Below are positions 1 through 7,726 of a stretch of DNA of 64,000 nucleotides, one piece after another. Each line of letters begins with the position of its first letter. The first letter of the stretch is position 1. Position numbers and translations under genes: made by a program. This stretch comes from Mycolicibacterium aurum (GTDB lineage Bacteria > Actinomycetota > Actinomycetes > Mycobacteriales > Mycobacteriaceae): contig NZ_LR134356.1 of the NCBI RefSeq assembly GCF_900637195.1, positions 4,340,001-4,404,000 on the forward strand. The letters are read 5' to 3'. The notes beneath the pieces were generated by a model. That model was given only the letters and a program-made list of their open reading frames with translations, made no database searches and had not been told where the DNA came from.

Positions 1-1011
1 GTGCAGATGCATCTTGTCGGGGCTGAACGGACTCAGCCCTTTGCGGGTGCGCCGGATGATCGCGAGCAGCATGTCGAGGGCGGGGACGAACATGACAGCG
101 ACCACGAGCAGGAACGGTGACAGCAACGCGAACACATCGCGGGCGCCGTACGCGGTCTGCGAGATCGGCCCGGCGGCGGTGGTCGACGCCGCGGCGAGCA
201 TCAGGCCGATCAGCATCGACCCGGAATCGCCCATGAAGATCCGGGCCTTGTGGAAGTTGTGCGGAAGAAATCCGAGGCATACACCCGCCAGCACGACCGA
301 GATGACGGCAGGCGGATAGAACAGCACGTCGCCGCCGTGGTCGCGCAACAACCCGACAGAGAACATGCAGATGGCCGACGCCGTGATGAGGCCGAGGCCG
401 GCCGCCAGCCCGTCCAGGCCGTCGACGAAGTTCATCGCGTTGACGATGGCCACCGTCAGCGCGAGGGTCAGCATGATGGAGGCCACCTGGTCCAGCACGA
501 TGGTGCCGACGCCGCCGATCGGGATGTACAGCACGCTCCAGGCCACGCCCATCGTCACGAGCACGCTTGCGGCGGTGATCTGACCGGCGAACTTGGTCAG
601 AGCGTCCAGCCCCCACCGATCGTCGATCAACCCGACGAGCATGATCAGCCCACCGGCGACGACCACCGCGGGCAGGCCGGACGAGTAGACGAACCCCCGG
701 GTCAGCGCGGGCAGCTGCGAGGCCAGCAGGACGGCCGCCACCACGCCGAGGTACATCGCCAGCCCACCCATCCGCGGGGTCGGCTGCACGTGGACGTCGC
801 GTTCGCGCGGGAAGGCCACCGCGCCCCAACGGGTGGCCAGCACCCGAACCCAGCCGGTGGCCAGGTAGGTGATGATCGCCGCGGTCAGACCGACCAGCGC
901 GAGTTCCCGCAGCGGCACACCCGCGCCGCGGTCGGAGAGCGCGATCAGGCTCTCCCCCGCCTGTGTGGCGGTGATCGTCGCTGGACCCAGATGCACGAAA
1001 GTCCAGATCAC
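1..1011 (-). CDS. wecA: Decaprenyl-phosphate GlcNAc-1-phosphate transferase WecA/Rfe (3' end outside window)
   Basis: Membrane enzyme of the MraY/WecA family that transfers GlcNAc-1-P from UDP-GlcNAc to decaprenyl phosphate, the first step toward the linker joining arabinogalactan to peptidoglycan. Translating the minus strand shows DDRWG, the catalytic NFVDGLDGL loop, FMGDSGS, and at the window edge HLH, the start of the HLHH motif. Hydrophobic segments separate these motifs. The start is a GTG at 1011 that overlaps the sua5 stop codon as GTGA, so the two are translationally coupled. The C-terminal part lies beyond position 1. Order prfA-prmC-sua5-wecA is the conserved mycobacterial one, leading to the ATP synthase operon. 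Confidence 0.93.
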   Translation of the reverse strand, partial: MIWTFVHLGPATITATQAGESLIALSDRGAGVPLRELALVGLTAAIITYLATGWVRVLATRWGAVAFPRERDVHVQPTPRMGGLAMYLGVVAAVLLASQLPALTRGFVYSSGLPAVVVAGGLIMLVGLIDDRWGLDALTKFAGQITAASVLVTMGVAWSVLYIPIGGVGTIVLDQVASIMLTLALTVAIVNAMNFVDGLDGLAAGLGLITASAICMFSVGLLRDHGGDVLFYPPAVISVVLAGVCLGFLPHNFHKARIFMGDSGSMLIGLMLAAASTTAAGPISQTAYGARDVFALLSPFLLVVAVMFVPALDMLLAIIRRTRKGLSPFSPDKMHLH

Positions 1012-1676
1012 TCTGCCTGAGGGGCGGTGAGGGTCTGCGCTTCCACACCGAGTACGGCCGCGATCGCGTCGAGGGTGACCGGGCCTTCCCGCAGCACCCG
1101 GGGATGTGCACCGGTGAGGTCGACGATCGTCGATGCCGCCTGCTGCTCGGCCTGGCCGCCGTCGAGGTACACCTCGACGAGGTCGCCGAGCTGATCGCGG
1201 GCTTGTCCGGCGGTGACCGCGGCGGGGCGACCGGAGATGTTGGCACTGGATACGGCCATCGGGCCGACCTCGCGCAGCAACTCGATCGCGACGGGGTGCA
1301 GCGGCATCCGCAGCATCACCGTGCCGTTGGCGTCGCCGAGGTCCCACTGCAGGGACGGCGCCTGCCGGACGACCAGGCTCAACGCACCCGGCCAGAACGC
1401 GCGGATCAGTTCTTTGGCACTGTTGGGCACCGAATAGACCAGCCCCTGGATGGTGTGCCACGAGCCGACCAGCACGGGCACCGGCATGTTCCGCCCTCGC
1501 CCTTTCGCCGCCAGCAGCGCGGCGACTGCCTCGCTGTCGAAGGCGTCGGCGCCGATTCCGTAGACCGTGTCGGTGGGCATGACGACCAGACTGCCGCCCT
1601 TGAGGGCACTGATCGCCGAGGCGATCCCGGTCGCACGCTGTTCCGGATCGGCACAGTTGAACATTTCTGCGCTCAT
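1008..1676 (-). CDS. sua5: L-threonylcarbamoyladenylate synthase (Sua5/YrdC/YwlC family)
   Basis: A 222-residue YrdC-domain protein that makes threonylcarbamoyl-AMP from threonine, bicarbonate and ATP, the first step of t6A37 tRNA modification. The N-terminus has the family signature MPTDTVYGIGADAF, followed by AAKGRGRNMPVPVLV and, later, MAVSSANISGRPA. Length fits the short YwlC form without the extra Sua5 domain. ATG 1676 lies inside the last copy of a 32-bp tandem repeat, which also supplies a GAAGG sequence ten bases upstream; an in-frame ATG four codons on is an alternative start. Its stop overlaps the wecA start. Confidence 0.93.
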   Translation of the reverse strand: MSAEMFNCADPEQRATGIASAISALKGGSLVVMPTDTVYGIGADAFDSEAVAALLAAKGRGRNMPVPVLVGSWHTIQGLVYSVPNSAKELIRAFWPGALSLVVRQAPSLQWDLGDANGTVMLRMPLHPVAIELLREVGPMAVSSANISGRPAAVTAGQARDQLGDLVEVYLDGGQAEQQAASTIVDLTGAHPRVLREGPVTLDAIAAVLGVEAQTLTAPQAE

Positions 1677-1801
1677 GCGCGATCCGCCTTCGCTTCTCGC
1701 TGCGTCATGCGCGATCCGCCTTCGCTTCTCGCTGCGTCATGCGCGATCCGCCTTCGCTTCTCGCTGCGTCATGCGCGATCCGCCTTCGCTTCTCGCTGCC
1801 G
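1673..1801 (-). repeat. Four tandem copies of a 32-bp repeat forming coupled mini-ORFs ahead of sua5
   Basis: Plus-strand copies start at 1675, 1707, 1739 and 1771 and are identical except for the end of the last. On the sua5 strand each copy carries GAAGG and an ATG. Three ATGs (1772, 1740, 1708) each open an 11-codon ORF, MTQREAKADRA, whose TGA overlaps the next ATG as ATGA; the last overlaps the sua5 start. It fills the prmC-sua5 gap. Whether the peptides are made is unknown. Confidence 0.85.
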
Positions 1802-1818
1802 TCACACTCGCCAGCCTC

Positions 1819-2673
1819 TCACCCGGTCCGCACCGCGGTCACGAATCGTGGCCGGCCTGCGAGGTCGTGTCGGGCCGTCACCTCGCTGAAACCGCCGACC
1901 CGCAGGAACGCGTCGACGGTCTGTCGTGTCGTCGTGTCGTCGTGCTCGACGGCGCAGCGGCCGCCGGGCACAAGCAGCCGGGCCGCCGCGGTGACGATGG
2001 GCTCTATCACCGCCATGCCGTCCGCGCCGCCGAACAGCGCGTGCGCCGGGTCGTGCTGGGCCACTTCAGGGTCCAGAGGCGTGCCGTCGGGGATGTAGGG
2101 CGGGTTGGCGACGAGCAGGTCGACGGCGCCGTCGAGCGCACCGAGCAGGCCGGGCTCGGTGACGTCTGCACGCACCAGCTCCACGGCGGTGCCGGCGACA
2201 TTGCGCTGCGCATAGGCGAGCGCCTCGTCGGAGTCGTCGACGGCGATGACCCGCGCGCCTGGAATGCTCCGCGCCAGTGCCACCGCCAGCGCACCCGACC
2301 CGGTGCACAGGTCGACGATCAATGGGTCACTCGACAATTGCTGCGCTGCAGCCCATTCCAGTAGGGATTCGGTTTCCGGCCGCGGCACGAACACGCCGGG
2401 GCCGACGTGGACGGTGACCGGGCCGAACGCCGCGGTTCCGATCAGGTGCTGCAACGGGACGCGCTCGGCGCGCTGGGCGATCAGCTCGCGCAGGCGCGCA
2501 TCGAACGTGACGTCGGGCTCGACGAACGCGACGCGTCCGCGCTCGGTCCCTGCCGCGTGGGCCGCCAGGAACTCCGCGTCGACCCGAGGCGATCCCACCC
2601 CTGCCGCGGCGAGAGCGGCGGTGGCGTCGTCGATCATCTGTCGCATGGTCGCAGCCCGATCGGCGACGTTCAC
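1819..2673 (-). CDS. prmC: Peptide chain release factor N5-glutamine methyltransferase (PrmC/HemK)
   Basis: A 284-residue SAM-dependent methyltransferase that methylates the glutamine of the GGQ motif in release factors. It has an N-terminal helical substrate-binding part (about residues 1-80), a SAM motif VDLCTGSGALAVALA, and the catalytic ANPPYIP near residue 191. The GTG start at 2673 overlaps the TGA of prfA as GTGA, which couples it to its own substrate gene. Length is normal for the family. Confidence 0.95.
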   Translation of the reverse strand: MNVADRAATMRQMIDDATAALAAAGVGSPRVDAEFLAAHAAGTERGRVAFVEPDVTFDARLRELIAQRAERVPLQHLIGTAAFGPVTVHVGPGVFVPRPETESLLEWAAAQQLSSDPLIVDLCTGSGALAVALARSIPGARVIAVDDSDEALAYAQRNVAGTAVELVRADVTEPGLLGALDGAVDLLVANPPYIPDGTPLDPEVAQHDPAHALFGGADGMAVIEPIVTAAARLLVPGGRCAVEHDDTTTRQTVDAFLRVGGFSEVTARHDLAGRPRFVTAVRTG

Positions 2674-3743
2674 GTGCTCTGCAACCGGGCTTGCTTGTCC
2701 GCGGCGGCGAGGGCGTCGAGCAACGCGTCCATGTCGCCGTCGAGCACCTGGTCGAGGTTGTGCGACTTGTAGTTGATCCGGTGATCGGCGATCCGGTTCT
2801 CCGGATAGTTGTAGGTACGAATCCGTTCGCTGCGGTCGACGGTGCGAATCTGGCTGGCGCGGTCGGCCGATGCGTCAGCACTGGCCTGCTCCTCGGCGAG
2901 CGCCTGGAGGCGCGCCGCCAGCACCAGCATGGCGCGGGCTTTGTTCTGCAGCTGGCTGCGCTCGTTCTGGCATGTCACGACGATGCCGGTGGGCAGGTGG
3001 GTGATGCGGACGGCGGAGTCGGTGGTGTTGACGCCCTGACCGCCTTTGCCGGATGACCGGTAGACGTCGATGCGCAGATCTGACTCGTCGATCTGGACCT
3101 GCTCCACCTCTTCGGGTTCGGGGTAGACGAGCACGCCGGCCGCCGAGGTGTGCACGCGGCCCTGCGACTCGGTGACGGGCACCCGCTGCACGCGGTGGAC
3201 GCCTCCTTCGAACTTCAGCCGGGACCACACACCGTCGGCGGAGTCACCCTTGCTGCTGATCGACAGCGTCGCGTCCTTGTAGCCACCGAGATCGGAGGTC
3301 GTCTCGCCGAGCATCGTGACAGTCCAGCCATGCCGTTCGGCATAGCGGATGTACATCCGGGCCAGGTCCGCGGCGAACAGCGCCGACTCCTCGCCGCCCT
3401 CACCGGACTTGACCTCCATCACGACGTCGTCGGCGTCGTGCGGGTCGCGCGGGGCGAGCAGGTCGGTCAGCTGCGTCTCGAGCTTGTCGACGGTGGCGTC
3501 GAGCTCGTCGACCTCGTCGGCGAAGGAGTCGTCGTCGGCGGCCAGTTCGCGGGCCGCGCCCAGGTCACCGCGGGCTTCCTCCAACTTGCGGTACGTCGCG
3601 ACGATGGGCGACAGCTGCGCGAAGCGGCGGCCCGCCTTCCGCGCTGCGGCTGGGTCAGCGTGCAGTTCGGGCTCGGACAGACGCTGTTCCAACTCGGCAT
3701 GCTCGGCCAGAATCACCTCGATCGCGGGTGCGGCCTTGGTCAT
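2670..3743 (-). CDS. prfA: Peptide chain release factor 1
   Basis: A 357-residue class I release factor (UAA/UAG). It shows the PCRF domain, the catalytic GGQ in SSGKGGQGVNTTDSAVR near residue 230, and RTYNYPENRIADHR. The region around residue 190 (RVPVTESQGRVHTSAAGV) matches RF1 and includes the PxT-like recognition segment PVTESQ. Located just downstream of rpmE and coupled to prmC. A strong hairpin between rpmE and prfA may limit read-through. Confidence 0.96.
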   Translation of the reverse strand: MTKAAPAIEVILAEHAELEQRLSEPELHADPAAARKAGRRFAQLSPIVATYRKLEEARGDLGAARELAADDDSFADEVDELDATVDKLETQLTDLLAPRDPHDADDVVMEVKSGEGGEESALFAADLARMYIRYAERHGWTVTMLGETTSDLGGYKDATLSISSKGDSADGVWSRLKFEGGVHRVQRVPVTESQGRVHTSAAGVLVYPEPEEVEQVQIDESDLRIDVYRSSGKGGQGVNTTDSAVRITHLPTGIVVTCQNERSQLQNKARAMLVLAARLQALAEEQASADASADRASQIRTVDRSERIRTYNYPENRIADHRINYKSHNLDQVLDGDMDALLDALAAADKQARLQST

Positions 3744-3794
3744 CTCGCCTCCTCGGGCAAACCGTGTTCCAGATCTGTTCCCTTAATCACGAAA

Positions 3795-3835
3795 CGGCGC
3801 CCAACTCTGCACACGAAGGAGCAGAGCGGGCGCCG
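3795..3835 (-). terminator. Hairpin after rpmE
   Basis: Arms CGGCGCCC..CTCTGC and GCAGAG.GGGCGCCG pair across a ten-base loop, immediately after the rpmE stop and before prfA. It lacks a clear U-tract, as is common for actinobacterial terminators, so it may be an attenuator or a 3'-end stabiliser. Confidence 0.65.
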
Positions 3836-3845
3836 AACGGAGAAG

Positions 3846-4079
3846 CTATTTGTCGGCAGTCTCGCCGGCAGCCTTGCGCTTGCCGTAGCGCTTCTCGAAG
3901 CGGGCGACGCGGCCGCCGCTGTCGAGAATCTTCTGCTTGCCGGTGTAGAACGGGTGGCACTGCGCGCAGACCTCGACAGTGATGTTTCCGCTCTTCTTGG
4001 TGCTGCGGGTGGTGAAGCTTGCGCCGCAACCACACAGCACGGTGGTCTCGACATAGTCAGGGTGAATACCCGATTTCAT
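3846..4079 (-). CDS. rpmE: 50S ribosomal protein L31, zinc-binding type
   Basis: A 77-residue ribosomal protein. ATG 4079 gives MKSGIHPDY, the usual L31 start. Four cysteines in a CxC...CxxC layout (C16, C18, C38, C41) mark the zinc-containing C+ form rather than the zinc-free paralogue induced in zinc starvation. The longer upstream reading frame is not used, since it is out of family. In M. tuberculosis rpmE lies directly next to rho; here a four-gene block separates them. Confidence 0.96.
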   Translation of the reverse strand: MKSGIHPDYVETTVLCGCGASFTTRSTKKSGNITVEVCAQCHPFYTGKQKILDSGGRVARFEKRYGKRKAAGETADK

Positions 4080-4111
4080 GGTGTCCTCTTCGATCGTGGC
4101 TCCGGGTCGCC

Positions 4112-4128
4112 CTCCCCGTCTCGGGGAG
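4112..4128 (-). terminator. Small GC hairpin between fadD-like gene and rpmE
   Basis: CTCCCCG and CGGGGAG form a perfect seven-base stem with a TCT loop, 33 bases upstream of the rpmE start. It could end fadD-like transcription or be part of the rpmE leader; no U-tract follows. Confidence 0.35.
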
Positions 4129-4242
4129 TTACGGCGTGAACCGGAACCGAGGTGTTGGGCGGTCCACCCGGCCGAGGCCGGCAGACTGACATGCATTATG
4201 CCAGGTCAACCACCAGTAGCCTAAACGCCCACACGGCGGGCA

Positions 4243-5823
4243 CTATTCCTGTCCCGGCACCGTCCGGTAGACCGTGCCGTCGCGCTTCCACAACGTCCGG
4301 CCGGCCAGATCGGTGCCCATGGCGACGAGTTCGCGCTTGAGCACCTTGTTCGTCGCGGTGCTGGGCAGGTCGTCGGCGATCCAGACGTAGCGCGGCCACG
4401 CTTTGGGCGACAGGTCGGGCTGCCCGGTCAGGAACGCCTCGAACTCCTCGGGCGTGAGCTTCGCGTCGTCCTGCAGCACGATCGCGGCCATCACCTGGTC
4501 GCCGACGTACTCGTCGGGAACGGGGTACACCGCCACCCGGCTGATCGCGGACAAGCGGATCAAGATGCGCTCGATCGGTGCCGCCGTCATGTTCTCGCCG
4601 TCGACCCGCATCCAGTCGGCGGTGCGGCCAGCCAGGTAGATCCAGCCGTCGGCGTCGCGGTAGGCCAGATCGCCGGACCAGAACATGCCGTGCCGCATGC
4701 GCTCGCCGGTGGCACCCTCGTCGTTGTAGTAACCGGCGAACATGCCGGCCCCCTGCGTGTTGACCAACTCGCCGATCGCCGTGTCGCCGTTGACCAGCGC
4801 TCCGTGCTCGTCGAATGCCGCGACGTCACATTCGGTCAGCGTCTCGGCGTTGTAGATCGCCACGCCGGGAAAACCTTTGCCGATCGACCCGGGCGGGCAG
4901 CCCTCCTCCCGCGTCACCGTCACCGCGTTCTCGGTCGATCCGAAGCCGTCCCACACTTCGCAGCCGAAGCGCCGGGAAAACTCGGCGATGTCGCGGTCGC
5001 TGGCCTCATTGCCAAACGCCACGCGCAGCGGGTTGTCGATGTCGTCGGGCCGTTCGGTGCTGGCCAGGATGTAGGCCAATGGCTTGCCCACGTAGTTCAT
5101 ATAGGTGGCGCCGTAGCGGCGGACGTCGTCGATGAACCGCGTCGCGGTGAAGTGAGCGGGTGCCATCGCCGCGCCGGAATTCAGTGCGACGGACCACCCG
5201 GCCAGCACCGCATTGCTGTGGAACAGCGGCATGGACAGATAGCAGACGTCGTCGGGGGTGAGCTCGTATCGGCCGGCCAGCGCCGCACCCGCCAGCAGCA
5301 CCATCGCGTGCATCATCTTGACGGCCTTGGGGTCGCCGCTGGTACCGGAGGTGAAAATGAGCATGTAGGTATCGGTGGCGCTGACTTCACGGTGCGGTGT
5401 CAGCTCACCGGCCTGCGCCATCAGCTCGTCCCACTCCGGGGTATCGATCACCAGAAGCCGAACCCCCGGCAGCTCCACGCCGTCCAACAGCTCCCGATGG
5501 GCGGCGTCGGTGATGACCAGCTGGCAGTCGGCACGCTGGATGTCCCGGGCAAGTGCGGCGCCCCGACGGGTGTTGTTGATACCGCACACAACGTAGCCGC
5601 CGAGGCCGGCGGCAGCCATCGCGGTGAGCATGTCGGGGGTGTTGCCGAGCAGAACGCCGACGTGCATGGCGCGCGCGGGGTCGGCGAGGCCGATCAGCGC
5701 AGCAGCCTGCACCGCGGCGCATTCGAGGTGCTCACGCCACGTCCACGTATGGCCGTCGAACTTCACCGCGATGCCGTCGCTGTCGGCTCGTTCGCGCAGC
5801 AACTGCTGAACTGTCTCGGCCAA
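4243..5823 (-). CDS. Acyl-CoA synthetase, FadD1/FadD17-like
   Basis: ANL-superfamily enzyme that activates a fatty acid (or related carboxylate) with ATP and CoA. The AMP-binding P-loop LIFTSGTSGDPK is at about residues 155-166 and WDGFGSTE and YLAGRTADWMRVDGEN follow, matching motifs A5 and A8; the C-terminal lysine region is LPSTATNKVLKR. I place the start at TTG 5823, giving 526 residues, because GAAGGA lies nine bases upstream and residues from there (AETVQQLLRERA) are where the family begins; a longer frame runs through the divergent TetR gene. Divergent from that regulator, which may control it. Exact FadD number not assigned. Confidence 0.9.
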   Translation of the reverse strand: MAETVQQLLRERADSDGIAVKFDGHTWTWREHLECAAVQAAALIGLADPARAMHVGVLLGNTPDMLTAMAAAGLGGYVVCGINNTRRGAALARDIQRADCQLVITDAAHRELLDGVELPGVRLLVIDTPEWDELMAQAGELTPHREVSATDTYMLIFTSGTSGDPKAVKMMHAMVLLAGAALAGRYELTPDDVCYLSMPLFHSNAVLAGWSVALNSGAAMAPAHFTATRFIDDVRRYGATYMNYVGKPLAYILASTERPDDIDNPLRVAFGNEASDRDIAEFSRRFGCEVWDGFGSTENAVTVTREEGCPPGSIGKGFPGVAIYNAETLTECDVAAFDEHGALVNGDTAIGELVNTQGAGMFAGYYNDEGATGERMRHGMFWSGDLAYRDADGWIYLAGRTADWMRVDGENMTAAPIERILIRLSAISRVAVYPVPDEYVGDQVMAAIVLQDDAKLTPEEFEAFLTGQPDLSPKAWPRYVWIADDLPSTATNKVLKRELVAMGTDLAGRTLWKRDGTVYRTVPGQE

Positions 5824-5926
5824 AACCGCCCGTCCTTCGCACTCGTGAACAGATTGCGATAGTTGTCTACCGCACCGGCCGCGCGAAGCGTACCTCAGCC
5901 CCTGCACCGCTTTCATTTGCGAAGAT

Positions 5927-6574
5927 ATGTCGATGAGCGTCGGCACTGCTGCCAAATCCCCGGCCACCCCGGAGGCCAAGCCTCCGGCCCGGTCCGTCAA
6001 AGACCGGCTGATCGACGCAGCGGAACAGTGCCTGACCGCGAAAGGCATCCGCGCCACCACCGTGTCCGAAGTAGCCGAGGTGGCCGGCGTCAGCCGCGGT
6101 TGGCTCTACCGACACTTCCCCGACAAAGCCGAGCTTCTCGGCGCCGCCATCGTCCGGCTCAACGACGCGTTCTGGACCGAGTCCCGCACCCGCCTCGACG
6201 CGGTGACCGGACTGGACCAGCAGATCGCGGTGGGCGTGGGGCTGGCGCGGAAAGAGTCCGAGACCCCGGGCGCGCTGGTTCTCAAGCTTCGCCAGGAGGA
6301 ACCGGAGGCGTTCACGGCGTGCGTGGGCCTTGGCGTGCGGAGCCTGATCCCGGAGATCGCCGCATTCTGGGAGCCCTACGTCCAGGCGGCCGTCGACCGG
6401 GGTGAGATCCATCAGGACACCAACCGCGCCGAAGCCGCCGAATGGATCGCGCGGATCATGATGAGCCTCGCCACCGTGCCGGGTGAGCAGTGCAACGTCG
6501 ACGACCACGATTCGGTGCTGCACCATGCGCGCCGCTACATCGTGGCCGCGTTGCGCAGCGATCCGGCGGGCTGA
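5927..6574 (+). CDS. TetR-family transcriptional regulator
   Basis: A 215-residue one-domain repressor. The N-terminal HTH reads VSEVAEVAGVSRGWLYRHFPDKAELL (in two parts at about residues 45-70), typical of TetR; the C-terminal ligand domain is not diagnostic. ATG 5933, two codons in, has the better-spaced GAAG and may be the real start. Transcribed divergently from the fadD-like gene with about 100 bases between, so that gene is the likely target. Confidence 0.88.
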   Translation: MSMSVGTAAKSPATPEAKPPARSVKDRLIDAAEQCLTAKGIRATTVSEVAEVAGVSRGWLYRHFPDKAELLGAAIVRLNDAFWTESRTRLDAVTGLDQQIAVGVGLARKESETPGALVLKLRQEEPEAFTACVGLGVRSLIPEIAAFWEPYVQAAVDRGEIHQDTNRAEAAEWIARIMMSLATVPGEQCNVDDHDSVLHHARRYIVAALRSDPAG

Positions 6575-6575
6575 C

Positions 6576-7175
6576 CTACAGCGACTCGGCGACCGCCGCG
6601 GGCCGTCCGGTCAGCAGCATCAGCAGGTCGCGGATAGGGGCCGCCACCTCCCGCCCTTCGCCGGCGGAGAAGTCCGCGTCGGTCGCCACCAACCTGGTGC
6701 CGGCCAAGCGTTTCCGCGCCCGGAAGGGAAACCCCATGCCCCACACCCGCTCTGCCGCCGCGACGGCCGCGTCGACGGGCATGGGTCGGTGGATCCCGAG
6801 GGGTACGCAGATGTCCTGGGCGTGCACGAGGACGTCGGTCAGCGGGTCGAGTTCGGTGGTTCCCGGGGGATGTCGCCGGGTCCCGACGACGGAGCGCAGG
6901 GCGGCGGCCAGTTCCGCGGGCGGCCTGGTGTCGGTGACGGCCATCCGGTTGACCACAGCGTTGAACCGGAAGCCGCTGCGCGCGGCCTCCAGCAGCATGC
7001 GAGGCGCACTGATCGTGGAATGCGTCAGATGCGCTGCGACGTGACGAACGGTCCAGCCCGTGCACAGCGAGGGCGTGTCCCACGCCGCGGGATTGTCGGC
7101 ATCGATCTGCTCGATCAGGTCGGCCATCCCCCGCCGCTGCTCGTCGATGTGCTTCCACACAGTGTCACGATCCAT
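6576..7175 (-). CDS. Maleylpyruvate isomerase/DinB-fold family protein (TIGR03083 type)
   Basis: A 199-residue protein of the four-helix DinB-like fold. Seen: an N-terminal helix, then PSLCTGWTVRHVAAHLTH, where the histidines fit the metal-binding pattern, and a C-terminal segment VAAPIRDLLMLLTGRP typical of the actinobacterial TIGR03083 group, many of which are thought to use mycothiol. No specific substrate can be assigned. Divergent from the MarR gene, separated by 67 bases with inverted repeats, so probably its regulated target. It converges with the TetR gene with only one base between. Confidence 0.8.
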   Translation of the reverse strand: MDRDTVWKHIDEQRRGMADLIEQIDADNPAAWDTPSLCTGWTVRHVAAHLTHSTISAPRMLLEAARSGFRFNAVVNRMAVTDTRPPAELAAALRSVVGTRRHPPGTTELDPLTDVLVHAQDICVPLGIHRPMPVDAAVAAAERVWGMGFPFRARKRLAGTRLVATDADFSAGEGREVAAPIRDLLMLLTGRPAAVAESL

Positions 7176-7193
7176 TGACGCCTCACCCTTTTA

Positions 7194-7232
7194 GTCAGGA
7201 ACACTGACGAATATAGTCAGGCTCTCGTACTA
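7194..7232. promoter_or_regulatory. Candidate MarR operator region
   Basis: Between the divergent genes there is a perfect GTCAG-5-CTGAC dyad at 7194-7208 and a second TAGT...ACTA dyad at 7214-7232 that repeats TAGTCAG. MarR proteins normally bind such dyads in their own divergent promoter. Binding is inferred. Confidence 0.55.
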
Positions 7233-7242
7233 AAGTCAACGC

Positions 7243-7677
7243 ATGGACGAACAGCCGAGCACCGCGGTGCTCATGTTCATCGCACACCGCGAGGCCGAGA
7301 GCCGGGTGATGGCCGCGCTGGCGCGGTCCGGCGCCGACGACCTGACCCTCGCCCAGTCGCGGCTGCTACAGCGGCTCGATCCCGCCGGGATGCGGCTGAC
7401 GGATCTCGCCGACCACTCAGGGGTGACCAAACAGACGGCGGGCGCCCTTGTCGATCAGCTCGAGCGCGCCGGATACGTGGCGCGCCGGATGGATCCGACC
7501 GATGCCAGAGCTCGCCTGGTGACGCTGAGCGACAAAGGCGTCGAGGTATGCCGGAGTGCGGCCCGCGAGGTGGCCGCGGTTGAGCGGGAGTGGCGAAAGC
7601 ACTTGGGCGACAGGCGTTTCGACGCAATGCGGGCCGCGCTGCTCTCGCTGCGCGACATCACCGACCCATACAGGTGA
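7243..7677 (+). CDS. MarR-family transcriptional regulator
   Basis: A 144-residue winged-helix regulator. Residues about 45-105 hold the wHTH: MRLTDLADHSGVTKQTAGALVDQLE (in pieces) followed by the wing GYVARRMDPTDARARLVTLS with the DxRxRxV signature. The short N-terminus starts with the dimerisation helix. Likely controls itself and the divergent TIGR03083-type gene through the dyads just upstream. Confidence 0.9.
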   Translation: MDEQPSTAVLMFIAHREAESRVMAALARSGADDLTLAQSRLLQRLDPAGMRLTDLADHSGVTKQTAGALVDQLERAGYVARRMDPTDARARLVTLSDKGVEVCRSAAREVAAVEREWRKHLGDRRFDAMRAALLSLRDITDPYR

Positions 7678-7680
7678 CCT

Positions 7681-7719
7681 CGGTGTAGTTGGTCGCGCTG
7701 AGGTTGACCAACTACACCG
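7681..7719. terminator. Bidirectional hairpin between marR-like gene and rho
   Basis: CGGTGTAGTTGGTC and its exact complement GACCAACTACACCG (14 bp each) are separated by 11 bases, in the 49-base gap between two converging genes. The symmetry would serve both directions. Confidence 0.85.
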
Positions 7720-7726
7720 AAATCGC

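Noticed and set aside
250..1020. A 256-codon plus-strand frame over wecA
   Set aside because: The minus strand encodes wecA with all its family motifs; the plus frame is rich in His, Gln, Asp and Arg with no domain.
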